Source: Rhodoferax sp.
GTDB taxonomy: Bacteria; Pseudomonadota; Gammaproteobacteria; Burkholderiales; Burkholderiaceae_C
Direction: 5' to 3'
Assembly (NCBI GenBank): GCA_029865675.1
Contig: JARXAU010000076.1
Span: forward strand, 1 to 9,375
DNA: 9,375 nucleotides
How positions within the stretch are numbered: position 1 is the stretch's first letter; each line of letters opens with the position of its first letter. This document shows, piece by piece, positions 1-7,190 of this stretch. The translations under genes and the position numbers were made by a program. The notes under the pieces were generated by a model that was not told where the DNA came from, searched no databases, and worked only from the letters and a program-made list of their open reading frames with translations.

Positions 1-392
1 ACCGACACCGTGCCGCCTTGTGGAAGAGTCTGGTCCTGCCTGCTGGCGGTGCGGCATGGTGCTGGGCCTTGGTGATGACCTTGTGGCTACCGCTGCTTGA
101 TTACACCCAAGGATATTCTGTGTTGACAAGTAGAGTCGCGCTGCAATTAGATACACCAGGCTGCGCGGAAGTTCAGGGACTAGGTGCCGACCAAATCGCT
201 GCAATTGACTGGGCTATGGACCGGGAGTTGGTATCTGTGGGAACCCTGGTTCAATGCAAATGGTTACTTGCCCAAGCCAATCCCGATGGAGACGTTCCGC
301 CCACAGTGGATGCCACTGTGTGGGCTGCCAAGGCTTTGGTGAGACATCCTGCCGATGCCTCGAATGCCGTTTGGGTTATGCAGCGGCGTTAG
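1..392 (+). CDS. C-terminal end of a GT39/ArnT-like membrane glycosyltransferase (5' truncated by window)
   Basis: The frame is open from the first bases (codons from position 3), so only the last 129 residues or so are seen and the start lies outside the window; the TTG at 18 is not a credible start. Near the visible N-terminus is a hydrophobic stretch rich in Trp and Leu (AWCWALVMTLWLPLLDY), consistent with a final transmembrane helix. A soluble tail of about 100 residues follows, with the motifs CKWLLAQ and a terminal VWVMQRR. This arrangement resembles the C-terminal part of dolichyl-phosphate-mannose-type (GT39/PMT_2) glycosyltransferases of Comamonadaceae, which move sugars from lipid carriers on the periplasmic side of the inner membrane. 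The catalytic N-terminal part is not visible, so substrate and exact family are inferred. The TAG stop at 390-392 lies inside the 3' end of the convergent phoR, overlapping it by 17 bases. Confidence 0.6.
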   Translation, partial: RHRAALWKSLVLPAGGAAWCWALVMTLWLPLLDYTQGYSVLTSRVALQLDTPGCAEVQGLGADQIAAIDWAMDRELVSVGTLVQCKWLLAQANPDGDVPPTVDATVWAAKALVRHPADASNAVWVMQRR

Positions 393-1746
393 TTGCTTCC
401 AGCAACTTTACCCTGGTCGGCGAGAAACGCACCGTAAAAGTGGAGCCGTGGCCCGGCGTACTGGTGATAGACAACTCGGCTCCATGGCGTTGAGTGACAT
501 GCTTGACGATGGCCAGACCCAGCCCCGTGCCACCGGTATCGCGCGACCTGCTGCGATCCACGCGGTAAAACCGCTCGGTCAGGCGGGGGATGTGTTCGGG
601 CGCGATCCCAACGCCCTCATCGCGAACCTCCAACACTGCGCTGCCGTCAGCTTCCGATTGCCAGCGGACAAAAACACTCTTACCCTCCGGGGTGTATCGG
701 ACCGCATTGCCTATCAAATTTAAAAAGGCGCTGTGCAGTTCAACGGCGGAACCTGCCACACAAATGCCAGGTTCGATCTCAAACTCTAGGCACTGTGCCT
801 GGCCCCACAGAACTCTCGACAGCTCAATGCCCTCGTGCCGACACTGATCAAAAATTGGTGCGATAGGAACCCAATCAAGCGTCGATGGCAAGGGGCTTCC
901 CTCAAGCCGAGACAGTGTGAGCAAGTCGCTCACTAGCGCCTGCATGCGGTCAGCCTGCTGGGCCATCAATTGCAGGTAACGTACCCGCTCTGAATCAGAG
1001 AGGTTCAGCGTTTGAAGTGTCTCAACGAAGCCGGAGAGAACCGTCAACGGCGTGCGAATCTCATGCGAAACATTGGCGACGAAATCGCGCCGCATGGCAT
1101 CGGCCTGCTCCACGGCAGTCACATCTCGCGACAAAAGCAAGGTCCTGCCGTCACCGTAGGGATGCATGTGCACCGATAAGCGCACCGGCTTGACTAGGGT
1201 GCTGGCTCGCCCCGACATGAGCACATCACGTTCAAAGTCTTGGGCCAGAACATAAGCGGCAAACCCGGGGTCTCGCACCAAGTTGCCAAAATGTTGCAAA
1301 AGATCGCGCTTGCCATCCAGTCCGAAATGGGACTGGGCCGACTGGTTACACCACTCAATGCGAAATTCTGCGTCGAGCAACACAACGCCATTGGGGGACG
1401 CTTGCATTGCCGCCAAGAAGTCTTGGAATCGTCCGTCGCGTTGCTGGACGGCACGGTCACGCGAACGCATCAAATAGCGAACGCGGTCCGATATTTCTCC
1501 CCAGATGCCGAAACCCGCATGGACTTGCGTGGTGTCGCCACTGCCCAACCATCGCAGCAATCGCATACCCATCGCCACGTCGACAACATGCCACCCGTAA
1601 CCCGCTATCAACGCGCAGATAAGAACGACTGGAAGTGCGTCTGCACTAGCTGGCATGAACGCACTCTTGAACCACCAACCAAAAGCAGCACCCAAAAACT
1701 GAAACAGGGCAAAGCTTGATAACCGCCCCAGCATGCGGGATGTCAC
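376..1746 (-). CDS. phoR: PhoR, phosphate-regulon sensor histidine kinase
   Basis: Membrane histidine kinase of 456 residues that phosphorylates PhoB when phosphate is scarce and dephosphorylates it when phosphate is plentiful. Two hydrophobic segments (about residues 9-28 and 38-58) have almost no periplasmic loop between them, as in E. coli PhoR. A PAS-like domain follows (about 107-210). The HisKA motif NVSHEIRTPL carries the phospho-acceptor His228. The ATPase domain has the N box NLIGNAVRYTPEG (Asn343/Asn347), the G1 box DEGVG at 376-380 and the G2 box GGTGLG at 405-410. The GTG start lies 4 bases past the phoB stop; no good ribosome-binding site is visible, so translation is probably coupled to phoB. 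An in-frame ATG at 1734 (residue 5) is an alternative. The 3' end overlaps the opposing glycosyltransferase gene. This is the last gene of the pst-pho operon in the window. Confidence 0.96.
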   Translation of the reverse strand: MTSRMLGRLSSFALFQFLGAAFGWWFKSAFMPASADALPVVLICALIAGYGWHVVDVAMGMRLLRWLGSGDTTQVHAGFGIWGEISDRVRYLMRSRDRAVQQRDGRFQDFLAAMQASPNGVVLLDAEFRIEWCNQSAQSHFGLDGKRDLLQHFGNLVRDPGFAAYVLAQDFERDVLMSGRASTLVKPVRLSVHMHPYGDGRTLLLSRDVTAVEQADAMRRDFVANVSHEIRTPLTVLSGFVETLQTLNLSDSERVRYLQLMAQQADRMQALVSDLLTLSRLEGSPLPSTLDWVPIAPIFDQCRHEGIELSRVLWGQAQCLEFEIEPGICVAGSAVELHSAFLNLIGNAVRYTPEGKSVFVRWQSEADGSAVLEVRDEGVGIAPEHIPRLTERFYRVDRSRSRDTGGTGLGLAIVKHVTQRHGAELSITSTPGHGSTFTVRFSPTRVKLLEATNAAA

Positions 1747-1749
1747 AAC

Positions 1750-2478
1750 CTAGGCACTGGTCACTTTGGCGTTCAGAGAGATCGGGGTAGCGGGCTTGGC
1801 AGTCAAACGGTATCCGGCACCGCGCACCGTCTCGACCATGGCACCTGCCGCACCCAAAGCCTCGCGCAACCGTTTGACGTGCACGTCCACGGTCCGCTCC
1901 TCTATGTACACATGGTCACCCCAGACCTTGTCAAGCAACTGGCCCCGGCTGTGAACGCGCTCTGCATGACCCATCAGATAGTGCAGCAATTTGAATTCTG
2001 TTGGGCCCAATTTGAGGGGCTGGTCCGCGAACGATACACGGTGCGTTGCCGAGTCAAGACTCAAGCCCGAGATCACAAGGGCCTCTCCGTCCTGTTCTGG
2101 TGCACGGCGACGAAGCACCGCACGAACGCGCGCCAATAGCTCTTTGGTAGAAAAAGGCTTAGCAATGTAGTCGTCCGCGCCCGAGTCCAGCCCCGCAACC
2201 CGATCGGCCTCGTCACCGCGCGCCGTCAGCATGATCAAAGGCACCCCCTTTGTTCGCTCGTTAGCACGCCAGCGTTTAGCTAAGGACAAGCCGCTCTCGC
2301 CTGGCAACATCCAATCGAGCAAAATCAAATCGGGAAGGGACGCATCAATCTCGCGCTGGGCGCTTACGCTGTCCATAGCCCACGTAGGGCGAAAACCGTT
2401 ATGGCGTAAATTGACTGCAATCAGCTCGGCGATAGCCGGCTCATCCTCCACCACTAAAACCGCAGGCATTGTTCTCAT
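1750..2478 (-). CDS. phoB: PhoB, phosphate-regulon response regulator (OmpR/PhoB family)
   Basis: Response regulator of 242 residues, a little longer than the 229 of E. coli PhoB because of a short C-terminal tail after GAGYRLT. The receiver domain (about 5-120) has the acidic pair Glu11/Asp12, the phospho-acceptor Asp55 in LILLDWMLPG, Thr85 and Lys107 (AKPF). The winged-helix DNA-binding domain (about 133-228) contains LGPTEFKLLHYL and the recognition-helix region EERTVDVHVKRLREAL, very close to known PhoB. Phosphorylated PhoB binds Pho boxes such as those at 7051-7068 and 7129-7146. The ATG start forms an ATGA overlap with the phoU stop, typical of translational coupling. A second ATG at 2469 (residue 4) could be used instead, and neither has a strong ribosome-binding site. 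phoR follows after 3 bases. Confidence 0.97.
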   Translation of the reverse strand: MRTMPAVLVVEDEPAIAELIAVNLRHNGFRPTWAMDSVSAQREIDASLPDLILLDWMLPGESGLSLAKRWRANERTKGVPLIMLTARGDEADRVAGLDSGADDYIAKPFSTKELLARVRAVLRRRAPEQDGEALVISGLSLDSATHRVSFADQPLKLGPTEFKLLHYLMGHAERVHSRGQLLDKVWGDHVYIEERTVDVHVKRLREALGAAGAMVETVRGAGYRLTAKPATPISLNAKVTSA

Positions 2479-3176
2479 TTGATGACGGACTCGATTCGAT
2501 CCATAGAGCTGTGACGTACATCCTCGCCCTTCACCACGTAAATAATAAACTCCGCGATGTTCTTAGCGTGGTCGCCAATACGCTCGATCGCTTTGGCTAA
2601 AAATAGGAGATCGAGGCTGGCAGAAATCGTGCGCGGATCCTCCATCATGTAGGTGATCAATTTGCGTACAAAACCATCAAATTCCTTGTCGATCAAATCA
2701 TCCTCTTTGAGGATGCTCAATGCCGCGTTGATATCAAGACGTGCGAACGCATCAAGCGCCTTGTTGAGCAAGCCTGAAGCTAAATCGGCCGCATACCGTA
2801 GTTCCATGGCGGGTAATGAACGTGACGCTCCGCTTTCAATGATGGAACAGACCATGCGAGCGATCTTTTCCGCCTCATCACCGACGCGCTCTAGGTTAGC
2901 CGTTGTTTTGGATATGGCAATCAGCAGTCGCAAATCACCCGCCGTCGGCTGGCGTCGCGCGATAATTGAGGACAGATCGCGGTCTATCTCGATTTCCATG
3001 GAGTTAACGCGAACCTCACTGGCGGTCACCTCATGCGCTACCTCTACATTGAAATTCTGCAGAGCATAAATCGCCTTGCGGATCTGTGACTCCACCAGGC
3101 CACCAAGTTCCATGACCTTAGAGGACACTGCGGTCAACTCGCTGTCAAATTGGGCAGAGAGATGTTTTTCCGGCAT
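2475..3176 (-). CDS. phoU: PhoU, phosphate signalling/uptake regulator
   Basis: Cytoplasmic all-helical protein of 233 residues built from two similar three-helix halves. Each half carries a conserved metal-site signature of the family, seen here as ERVGDEAEKI in the first half and ERIGDHAKNIAE in the second. In the family, PhoU links the Pst transporter to PhoR, keeping the Pho regulon off when phosphate is ample and restraining phosphate uptake. The frame extends upstream to a TTG at 3194, but I chose the ATG at 3176 because AGGAA (3182-3186) lies 5 bases before it and because the homologous part begins at about MPEKHLSAQFD. The gene follows pstB after a 61-base gap and ends in an ATGA overlap with phoB, which places the signalling genes directly behind the transporter. 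Confidence 0.95.
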   Translation of the reverse strand: MPEKHLSAQFDSELTAVSSKVMELGGLVESQIRKAIYALQNFNVEVAHEVTASEVRVNSMEIEIDRDLSSIIARRQPTAGDLRLLIAISKTTANLERVGDEAEKIARMVCSIIESGASRSLPAMELRYAADLASGLLNKALDAFARLDINAALSILKEDDLIDKEFDGFVRKLITYMMEDPRTISASLDLLFLAKAIERIGDHAKNIAEFIIYVVKGEDVRHSSMDRIESVIK

Positions 3177-3237
3177 GACTATTCCTGGTGGCAAGCGCTA
3201 GGCGAGGAGAAAAATAAAAAACCTCAATGGCCGACTA

Positions 3238-4017
3238 TCAACCGAAGCGACCCGTAATGTAGTCTTCGGTTTCTTTGCGCGTGGGCTTAAAGAACATTTG
3301 TTCAGTTGCGCCAAACTCCATCAAATCGCCAAGGTACATATAGGCGGTGTAGTCGCTGCACCGGGCGGCTTGTTGCATGTTATGCGTGACGATGACCACC
3401 GTGTAGTCAGCTTTAAGTTCAACAATCAGCTCCTCGACCTTTGCCGTCGAAATCGGATCCAGCGCCGAACAAGGCTCATCGAGCAGCAACACTTCCGGCT
3501 TGATGGCGATGCCGCGGGCGATGCACAGGCGCTGCTGTTGGCCGCCGGACAGGCTAGAGCCATTTTGATTTAGCTTGTCTTTCACCTCGTTCCAAAGCGC
3601 CGACTTGCGCAGCGCCCATTCGACACGCTCTTCCATGTCGGTTGCATTCAGGTTCTCGAACAACTTAACCCCAAATGCGATGTTGTCGAATATGGACATT
3701 GGAAAGGGCGTCGGTTTTTGAAACACCATACCGACCTTGGCGCGCAACAAGGCTACATCCTCTTTGCTCGTGAGCAAGTTTTCGCCATCCAGAACCACCT
3801 GACCCTCAGCGCGTTGCTCTGGGTACAACTCGAACATACGATTGAACACGCGCAGCAGCGTGGACTTTCCGCAACCTGATGGACCGATGAACGCGGTCAC
3901 CTTGCCCGTAGGAATCTCCATGTTGATGTTTTTCAGCGCATGAAACTTGCCATAGTAAAAATTCAAGTCTTTGACCGCAATTTTGGTGGTCGGCGCAACA
4001 GTATTGGTGTTTAGCAT
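3238..4017 (-). CDS. pstB: PstB, phosphate ABC transporter ATP-binding protein
   Basis: ATPase subunit (259 residues) of the high-affinity phosphate importer PstSCAB; it works as a dimer on the cytoplasmic face and powers uptake. All ABC motifs are intact: Walker A GPSGCGKST (45-53), Q-loop at Gln100 in VFQKPTPFPMSIF (the KPTPFP stretch is typical of PstB), signature LSGGQ (156-160), Walker B VLLLDEP with catalytic Glu181, D-loop SALD (184-187) and H-loop His212. The C-terminal YITGRFG is also characteristic of the family. The ATG start at 4017 lies 36 bases after pstA. Only a weak GAAG is seen 8 bases upstream, so the ribosome-binding site is poor, although the N-terminus (NTNTVAPTTKIAVKDLNFYYG) fits the family. 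Confidence 0.98.
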   Translation of the reverse strand: MLNTNTVAPTTKIAVKDLNFYYGKFHALKNINMEIPTGKVTAFIGPSGCGKSTLLRVFNRMFELYPEQRAEGQVVLDGENLLTSKEDVALLRAKVGMVFQKPTPFPMSIFDNIAFGVKLFENLNATDMEERVEWALRKSALWNEVKDKLNQNGSSLSGGQQQRLCIARGIAIKPEVLLLDEPCSALDPISTAKVEELIVELKADYTVVIVTHNMQQAARCSDYTAYMYLGDLMEFGATEQMFFKPTRKETEDYITGRFG

Positions 4018-4053
4018 AAGGAAAACTTCATAGTAAGGAGTGAAGCAAAAAAC

Positions 4054-4917
4054 TTAATTCTTGCTGCGAGTCAATAACCGAGCGGCAATATTGAGCGCCA
4101 AGACCGCCAAAGTGATTAGGAAAACACCTGCCCAAGCCAATTTTTGCCAGTTCTCATAAGGGCTCATTGCAAACTTAAAAATGGTGACCGGCAGGCTTGC
4201 CATCGGTTGACCCAGGCTTGAGGTCCAAAACTGGTTACTCAAAGCAGTAAACAAAAGCGGTGCAGTCTCTCCGGCAATCCGCGCCACTGACAACAAAACA
4301 CCGGTTATCACGCCTGCACGGGCCGCTTTGAGGGTAATGCTCAGAATCACTTTCCATTTGGGGGCGCCCAGCGCATAAGCCGCTTCACGCAAACCTGCTG
4401 GCACCAATTGCAGCATGTTTTCAGTGGTACGAATCACCACAGGAATGACAATCAGGGCAAGCGCCAGCACCCCGGCAGCTGCGGAAAAGGTGTGGAACGG
4501 GCTCACCGCAACCGCGTAAACGAAGAGGCCGATGACAATTGATGGCGCAGAAAGCAAAATATCATTCACAAAGCGCGTCACATTCGCCAGCCAGCCCGTC
4601 CTATCGAACTCTGCCAAGTAGATGCCTGCCATCACGCCAATCGGCGTTCCTACCAGAGTGGCAAGACCCACCATCAGCAAAGACCCATAGATAGCGTTGG
4701 CGAGACCACCCTCCTCATTGGGTGGCGGCGTCATTTCAGTCAAAGTCGCAAAACTCAGCCCGCCAATACCCAAGCGCACCGTTTCGATCAGTATCCAGAA
4801 CAACCAGAAAAGGCCAAAGGCCATGGCTGAGAGCGCCAGCACGGTGGCAATACTATTCACACGGTTACGCGTAGCAAATTTTGCAGCCCGCGCTTTTTTC
4901 AGCTCAACTGACATCAT
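4054..4917 (-). CDS. pstA: PstA, phosphate ABC transporter permease
   Basis: Inner-membrane permease subunit of 287 residues that pairs with PstC to form the phosphate channel. Hydrophobic segments lie at about 22-47, 75-101, 118-138, 146-164, 203-222 and 262-281, giving the six helices usual for PstA. The cytoplasmic loop that contacts PstB is visible as EAAYALGAPKWKVI, starting at Glu178 (the EAA-type motif of permeases), and the segment ARIAGETAPLLF is a PstA hallmark. The start ATG overlaps the pstC stop as ATGA. A strong ribosome-binding site AAGGAG (4925-4930) lies 7 bases upstream, inside the last codons of pstC. The gene begins with two adjacent ATG codons, so the true start could be three bases later. 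Length is close to that of other PstA proteins. Confidence 0.97.
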   Translation of the reverse strand: MMSVELKKARAAKFATRNRVNSIATVLALSAMAFGLFWLFWILIETVRLGIGGLSFATLTEMTPPPNEEGGLANAIYGSLLMVGLATLVGTPIGVMAGIYLAEFDRTGWLANVTRFVNDILLSAPSIVIGLFVYAVAVSPFHTFSAAAGVLALALIVIPVVIRTTENMLQLVPAGLREAAYALGAPKWKVILSITLKAARAGVITGVLLSVARIAGETAPLLFTALSNQFWTSSLGQPMASLPVTIFKFAMSPYENWQKLAWAGVFLITLAVLALNIAARLLTRSKN

Positions 4918-5879
4918 GTTTTTGCTCCTTCAGCCTTGCGGAGCTGCGACAGCAAGAGTTTGGACAAGCTCAAAATGACGAAGGTAATGAAGAACAACAC
5001 CAGCCCCAAATACATTAACGCCGCTTGGTGCAGACCTTCTCCCGCCTCAGCAAATTCGTTTGCTAGGGCCGAGGTGATGCTGTTGGCTGCCTGGAACAGG
5101 CTCAAAGAATCCAACTGGTTAAAGTTGCCGATGACAAAAGTGACAGCCATGGTCTCACCGATCGCACGACCCAAGCCCAGCATGATCCCGCCAATCACGC
5201 CCGTTTTTGTGTATGGCAAAACCACAGTTGATACGACTTCCCAAGTGGTGGCGCCCAAGCCATAGGCCGACTCCTTGAGCAAGGCAGGGGTGACCTCAAA
5301 CACGTCCCGCATGACCGCCGCAATAAAAGGGATGATCATGATGGCCAGAATGACACCTGCAGAGAACAGCCCAATGCCAACGGGAGGGCCGGAGACCAGA
5401 GCGCCCAAGTAGGGAGTTCCGGAAAATGCATTCTGAAGCGGTGTTTGAACATACTCCGCCAAAACAGGACCAAACACCAAAAGACCCCACATGCCATAAA
5501 CGATGGACGGCACAGCGGCAAGAAGCTCTATTGCGGTACCCAAGGGCCGCTTAAGCCACGACGGGGACAACTCTGTCAAAAAAAGAGCAATTCCAAAACT
5601 CACTGGAACCGCGATCAGCAGTGCGATGATTGACGTCGCGATCGTGCCATAAATCATGACAAAACCACCGAAATCTTCCTGCACCGGATCCCAAACCGAA
5701 TTCGTCAAAAAGGAGAATCCGTACTTGTCAATGGCCGGCCAGGCGCTAATCGTTAGCGAGGTAAGAATGGCTATTAACAAGCCCAGCGTCAAAATCGCGC
5801 AGCCCTTGGAGGCCCATCCGAAAACTTTGTCGGCCATGGGTCCGCTGCGGGCAGGTTTGATGGAAGGCGTTAAGGTCAT
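4914..5879 (-). CDS. pstC: PstC, phosphate ABC transporter permease
   Basis: Inner-membrane permease subunit (321 residues), partner of PstA in the Pst channel. Hydrophobic segments are seen at about 27-47, 76-101, 114-140, 168-190, 226-250 and 287-311. The coupling-loop motif ESAYGLGATTWEVV starts at Glu203, and GLGRAIGETMAVTFVIGN (about 235-252) is the conserved PstC segment. The family-specific stretch AAVPSIVYGMWG (121-132) is also present. The start ATG at 5879 has GGTGAG six bases upstream, a moderate ribosome-binding site. The gene follows pstS after 77 bases that contain a hairpin, and its TGA overlaps the pstA ATG. Confidence 0.97.
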   Translation of the reverse strand: MTLTPSIKPARSGPMADKVFGWASKGCAILTLGLLIAILTSLTISAWPAIDKYGFSFLTNSVWDPVQEDFGGFVMIYGTIATSIIALLIAVPVSFGIALFLTELSPSWLKRPLGTAIELLAAVPSIVYGMWGLLVFGPVLAEYVQTPLQNAFSGTPYLGALVSGPPVGIGLFSAGVILAIMIIPFIAAVMRDVFEVTPALLKESAYGLGATTWEVVSTVVLPYTKTGVIGGIMLGLGRAIGETMAVTFVIGNFNQLDSLSLFQAANSITSALANEFAEAGEGLHQAALMYLGLVLFFITFVILSLSKLLLSQLRKAEGAKT

Positions 5880-5905
5880 GAAGCGCTCACCGTTAAGAAA
5901 ACAAC

Positions 5906-5940
5906 GTCCAGGGCATCAAGCAAATGCAAGATGCCTGGAC
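5906..5940 (-). promoter_or_regulatory. Intercistronic hairpin between pstS and pstC
   Basis: Arms GTCCAGGGCATC (5906-5917) and GATGCCTGGAC (5930-5940) pair along 11 base pairs with one bulged G, around a 12-base loop. The structure begins 16 bases after the pstS stop. On the minus-strand transcript it is followed by GTTGTTTTC, which is T-rich but not a clean terminator run. In many binding-protein transporters such a structure partly stops transcription or protects the upstream message, so the binding protein is made in excess of the permeases. That role is inferred here; the pairing is seen directly. Confidence 0.6.
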
Positions 5941-5956
5941 TACGGAGATGGGACAG

Positions 5957-6997
5957 TTACTTGAAGGACACTGGCTTGCCGGCCGGGTCCTTGATTTCAC
6001 CCCAGGATTTTTGAATCGTTGCGATCACGTCCGCAGGCATAGGCACATAGTCCAGCTCGGTGGCCGCTTTACCGCCATTCGCGAAGGCCCAGTTAAAAAA
6101 CTTCAAAACCTCAGTCGCATTGGCTGGCTTGTCCTGCTTCGTATGCATCAGGATGAATGTCGCGGTTGTGATTGGCCACGTGTTCTTGCCAGGCTGGTCC
6201 GTGATGAGCTGGTAGAACGATTTGTTCCAGTCCGCACCCACCGCTGCTGCCTTGAATGCATCATCATCGGGGGCAACATAATTGCCATCACGATTCTTTA
6301 ACAAGGCGTAAGTCATCTTGTTTTGCTTCACGTAGGAATACTCAACGTAACCGATTGAATTGGGCAAGCGGTTTACGAAGGCTGAAACACCCTCATTGCC
6401 CTTGCCACCAGCACCCACTGGCCAATTCACTGCGGTGCCCTCACCCACTTTTGCCTTCCACTCGGGGTGGACGCGGCTCAGGTAGTTGGTGAAGTTGAAT
6501 GTGGTTCCAGAGCCGTCAGCGCGGCGCACTGGCGCAATTGCGGCGTCCGGCAAAGGCAAAGTGGGGTTGAGTGCTTTCAGTGCAGGATCATTCCAGCGCG
6601 TGATTTTGCCCAAGAAGATATCGCCCAACACCTGACCGTCAAGCTTCATCTGACCAGGGGCGATGCCCTTGATGTTCACAACGGGTACGGTTCCGCCAAT
6701 CACGGCAGGGAACTGCACTTGGCCTTTGGTTTTCAGAACTTCGTCCGTTAGCGGCATATCAGTCGCACCAAAATCTACGGTTTTGGAGTCGATTTGCTTG
6801 ATGCCGCCACCAGATCCAATCGACTGATAGTTCACTTTCACGCCGGTGGCTTTGTTGTAGTCAGACGCCCACTTGGAGTAGATGGGTGCGGGGAAGCTGG
6901 CGCCAGCGCCTGTAATCTCTTGGCCTTGGGCGGTGCCAACTGAGAAAACGGTAGCAGCGACGATCGCCAAGCCTGGGTACTTCACGGCAAATTTCAT
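5957..6997 (-). CDS. pstS: PstS, periplasmic phosphate-binding protein
   Basis: High-affinity phosphate-binding protein of the Pst importer, 346 residues. A Sec signal peptide with a hydrophobic core at about 9-20 ends in GTAQG, with likely signal peptidase I cleavage after Gly25. The mature protein follows E. coli PstS closely. Phosphate ligands that can be placed by alignment are Ser34 and Phe35 in GAGASFPAP, where E. coli has Thr-Phe (a conservative swap), Ser62, Asp80 in FGATD, Arg159, and Ser163-Gly164-Thr165 in RRADGSGTTF. Further family motifs are VGAGGKGNEGV and SIGYVEYSYVKQ. The frame runs upstream to 7057, but that stretch has no signal-peptide character and overlaps the promoter; I chose the ATG at 6997 because GAAGGA lies 5 bases before it and the signal peptide begins there. 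First gene of the pst-pho operon, with a Pho box upstream. Confidence 0.98.
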   Translation of the reverse strand: MKFAVKYPGLAIVAATVFSVGTAQGQEITGAGASFPAPIYSKWASDYNKATGVKVNYQSIGSGGGIKQIDSKTVDFGATDMPLTDEVLKTKGQVQFPAVIGGTVPVVNIKGIAPGQMKLDGQVLGDIFLGKITRWNDPALKALNPTLPLPDAAIAPVRRADGSGTTFNFTNYLSRVHPEWKAKVGEGTAVNWPVGAGGKGNEGVSAFVNRLPNSIGYVEYSYVKQNKMTYALLKNRDGNYVAPDDDAFKAAAVGADWNKSFYQLITDQPGKNTWPITTATFILMHTKQDKPANATEVLKFFNWAFANGGKAATELDYVPMPADVIATIQKSWGEIKDPAGKPVSFK

Positions 6998-7002
6998 ATA
7001 AA

Positions 7003-7008
7003 TCCTTC
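7003..7008 (-). promoter_or_regulatory. Ribosome-binding site of pstS
   Basis: GAAGGA on the minus strand, 5 bases before the ATG at 6997. It decides this start over the upstream in-frame codon at 7057. Confidence 0.8.
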
Positions 7009-7034
7009 GGTTTGGTTGGGGGAAACTTTCCAAC

Positions 7035-7040
7035 AATGTA
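7035..7040 (-). promoter_or_regulatory. Putative -10 element of the pstS promoter
   Basis: TACATT on the minus strand matches TATAAT at 4 of 6 positions and starts exactly 10 bases after the end of the Pho box at 7051-7068. In PhoB-dependent promoters the Pho box takes the place of the -35 element and sits about this far from the -10. The expected transcript start is near 7028, giving a leader of about 30 bases. Confidence 0.6.
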
Positions 7041-7050
7041 AGAACCTTTT

Positions 7051-7068
7051 GTGACAAATAAATGACCT
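7051..7068 (-). promoter_or_regulatory. Pho box upstream of pstS
   Basis: Minus strand reads AGGTCAT TTAT TTGTCAC: two 7-mers resembling CTGTCAT, separated by a 4-base A/T spacer (11-base period), the classic PhoB binding layout. It lies 53 bases upstream of the pstS start codon and is properly placed relative to a -10 hexamer, so the pst-pho operon is very likely activated by PhoB-P, including phoB and phoR themselves. Confidence 0.85.
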
Positions 7069-7128
7069 AGATTGCGAAAGAGCATGCAGATTTGATCGAC
7101 TGGCACGCCAGATCCAGCCTCGAAAAAG

Positions 7129-7146
7129 TTGTCACAATTTCGTCAC
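7129..7146 (+). promoter_or_regulatory. Pho box upstream of the FAS1-domain gene
   Basis: Plus strand reads TTGTCAC AATT TCGTCAC: two 7-mers differing at one base, with a 4-base A/T spacer. Orientation and spacing match the Pho-box layout, and it points away from pstS toward the gene at 7191, whose start codon is 44 bases downstream. It is separate from the pstS box (60 bases between them), so each divergent gene appears to have its own site. Confidence 0.78.
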
Positions 7147-7156
7147 TAAGTATTCT

Positions 7157-7162
7157 TATCTT
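7157..7162 (+). promoter_or_regulatory. Putative -10 element of the FAS1-gene promoter
   Basis: TATCTT, matching TATAAT at 4 of 6 positions, begins 10 bases after the Pho box at 7129-7146, the same geometry as on the pstS side. The expected transcript start is near 7169, with a leader of about 20 bases. Confidence 0.55.
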
Positions 7163-7190
7163 AGGCGCTCAACAACCGGAGAACCTCATC

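Noticed and set aside
1240..1719. 159-codon open frame on the plus strand opposite phoR
   Set aside because: It is a shadow of phoR: no recognisable domain, no ribosome-binding site, and the minus-strand frame has complete kinase motifs.
2653..3069. 138-codon open frame on the plus strand opposite phoU
   Set aside because: Shadow of phoU; Ser/Arg-rich low-complexity composition typical of antisense frames.
5131..5146. Pho-box-like pair ATGACAA and GTGACAG (minus-strand sense) inside pstC
   Set aside because: The two half-sites are 9 bases apart instead of 11, and the site lies within conserved coding sequence with no promoter feature downstream.
5924..6301. 125-codon open frame on the plus strand opposite the pstS 3' end
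   Set aside because: Antisense shadow of a clearly functional pstS.
7015..7034. Possible hairpin (GTTGG and CCAAC arms) upstream of pstS
   Set aside because: The predicted transcript start near 7028 falls inside it, so the whole hairpin would not be present in the RNA; the arms are only 5 bases.
7092..7190. N-terminal extension of the FAS1 protein by 33 codons
   Set aside because: It would lie across the Pho box and -10 and would place the signal peptide internally; the ATG at 7191 has a ribosome-binding site and a proper signal peptide.
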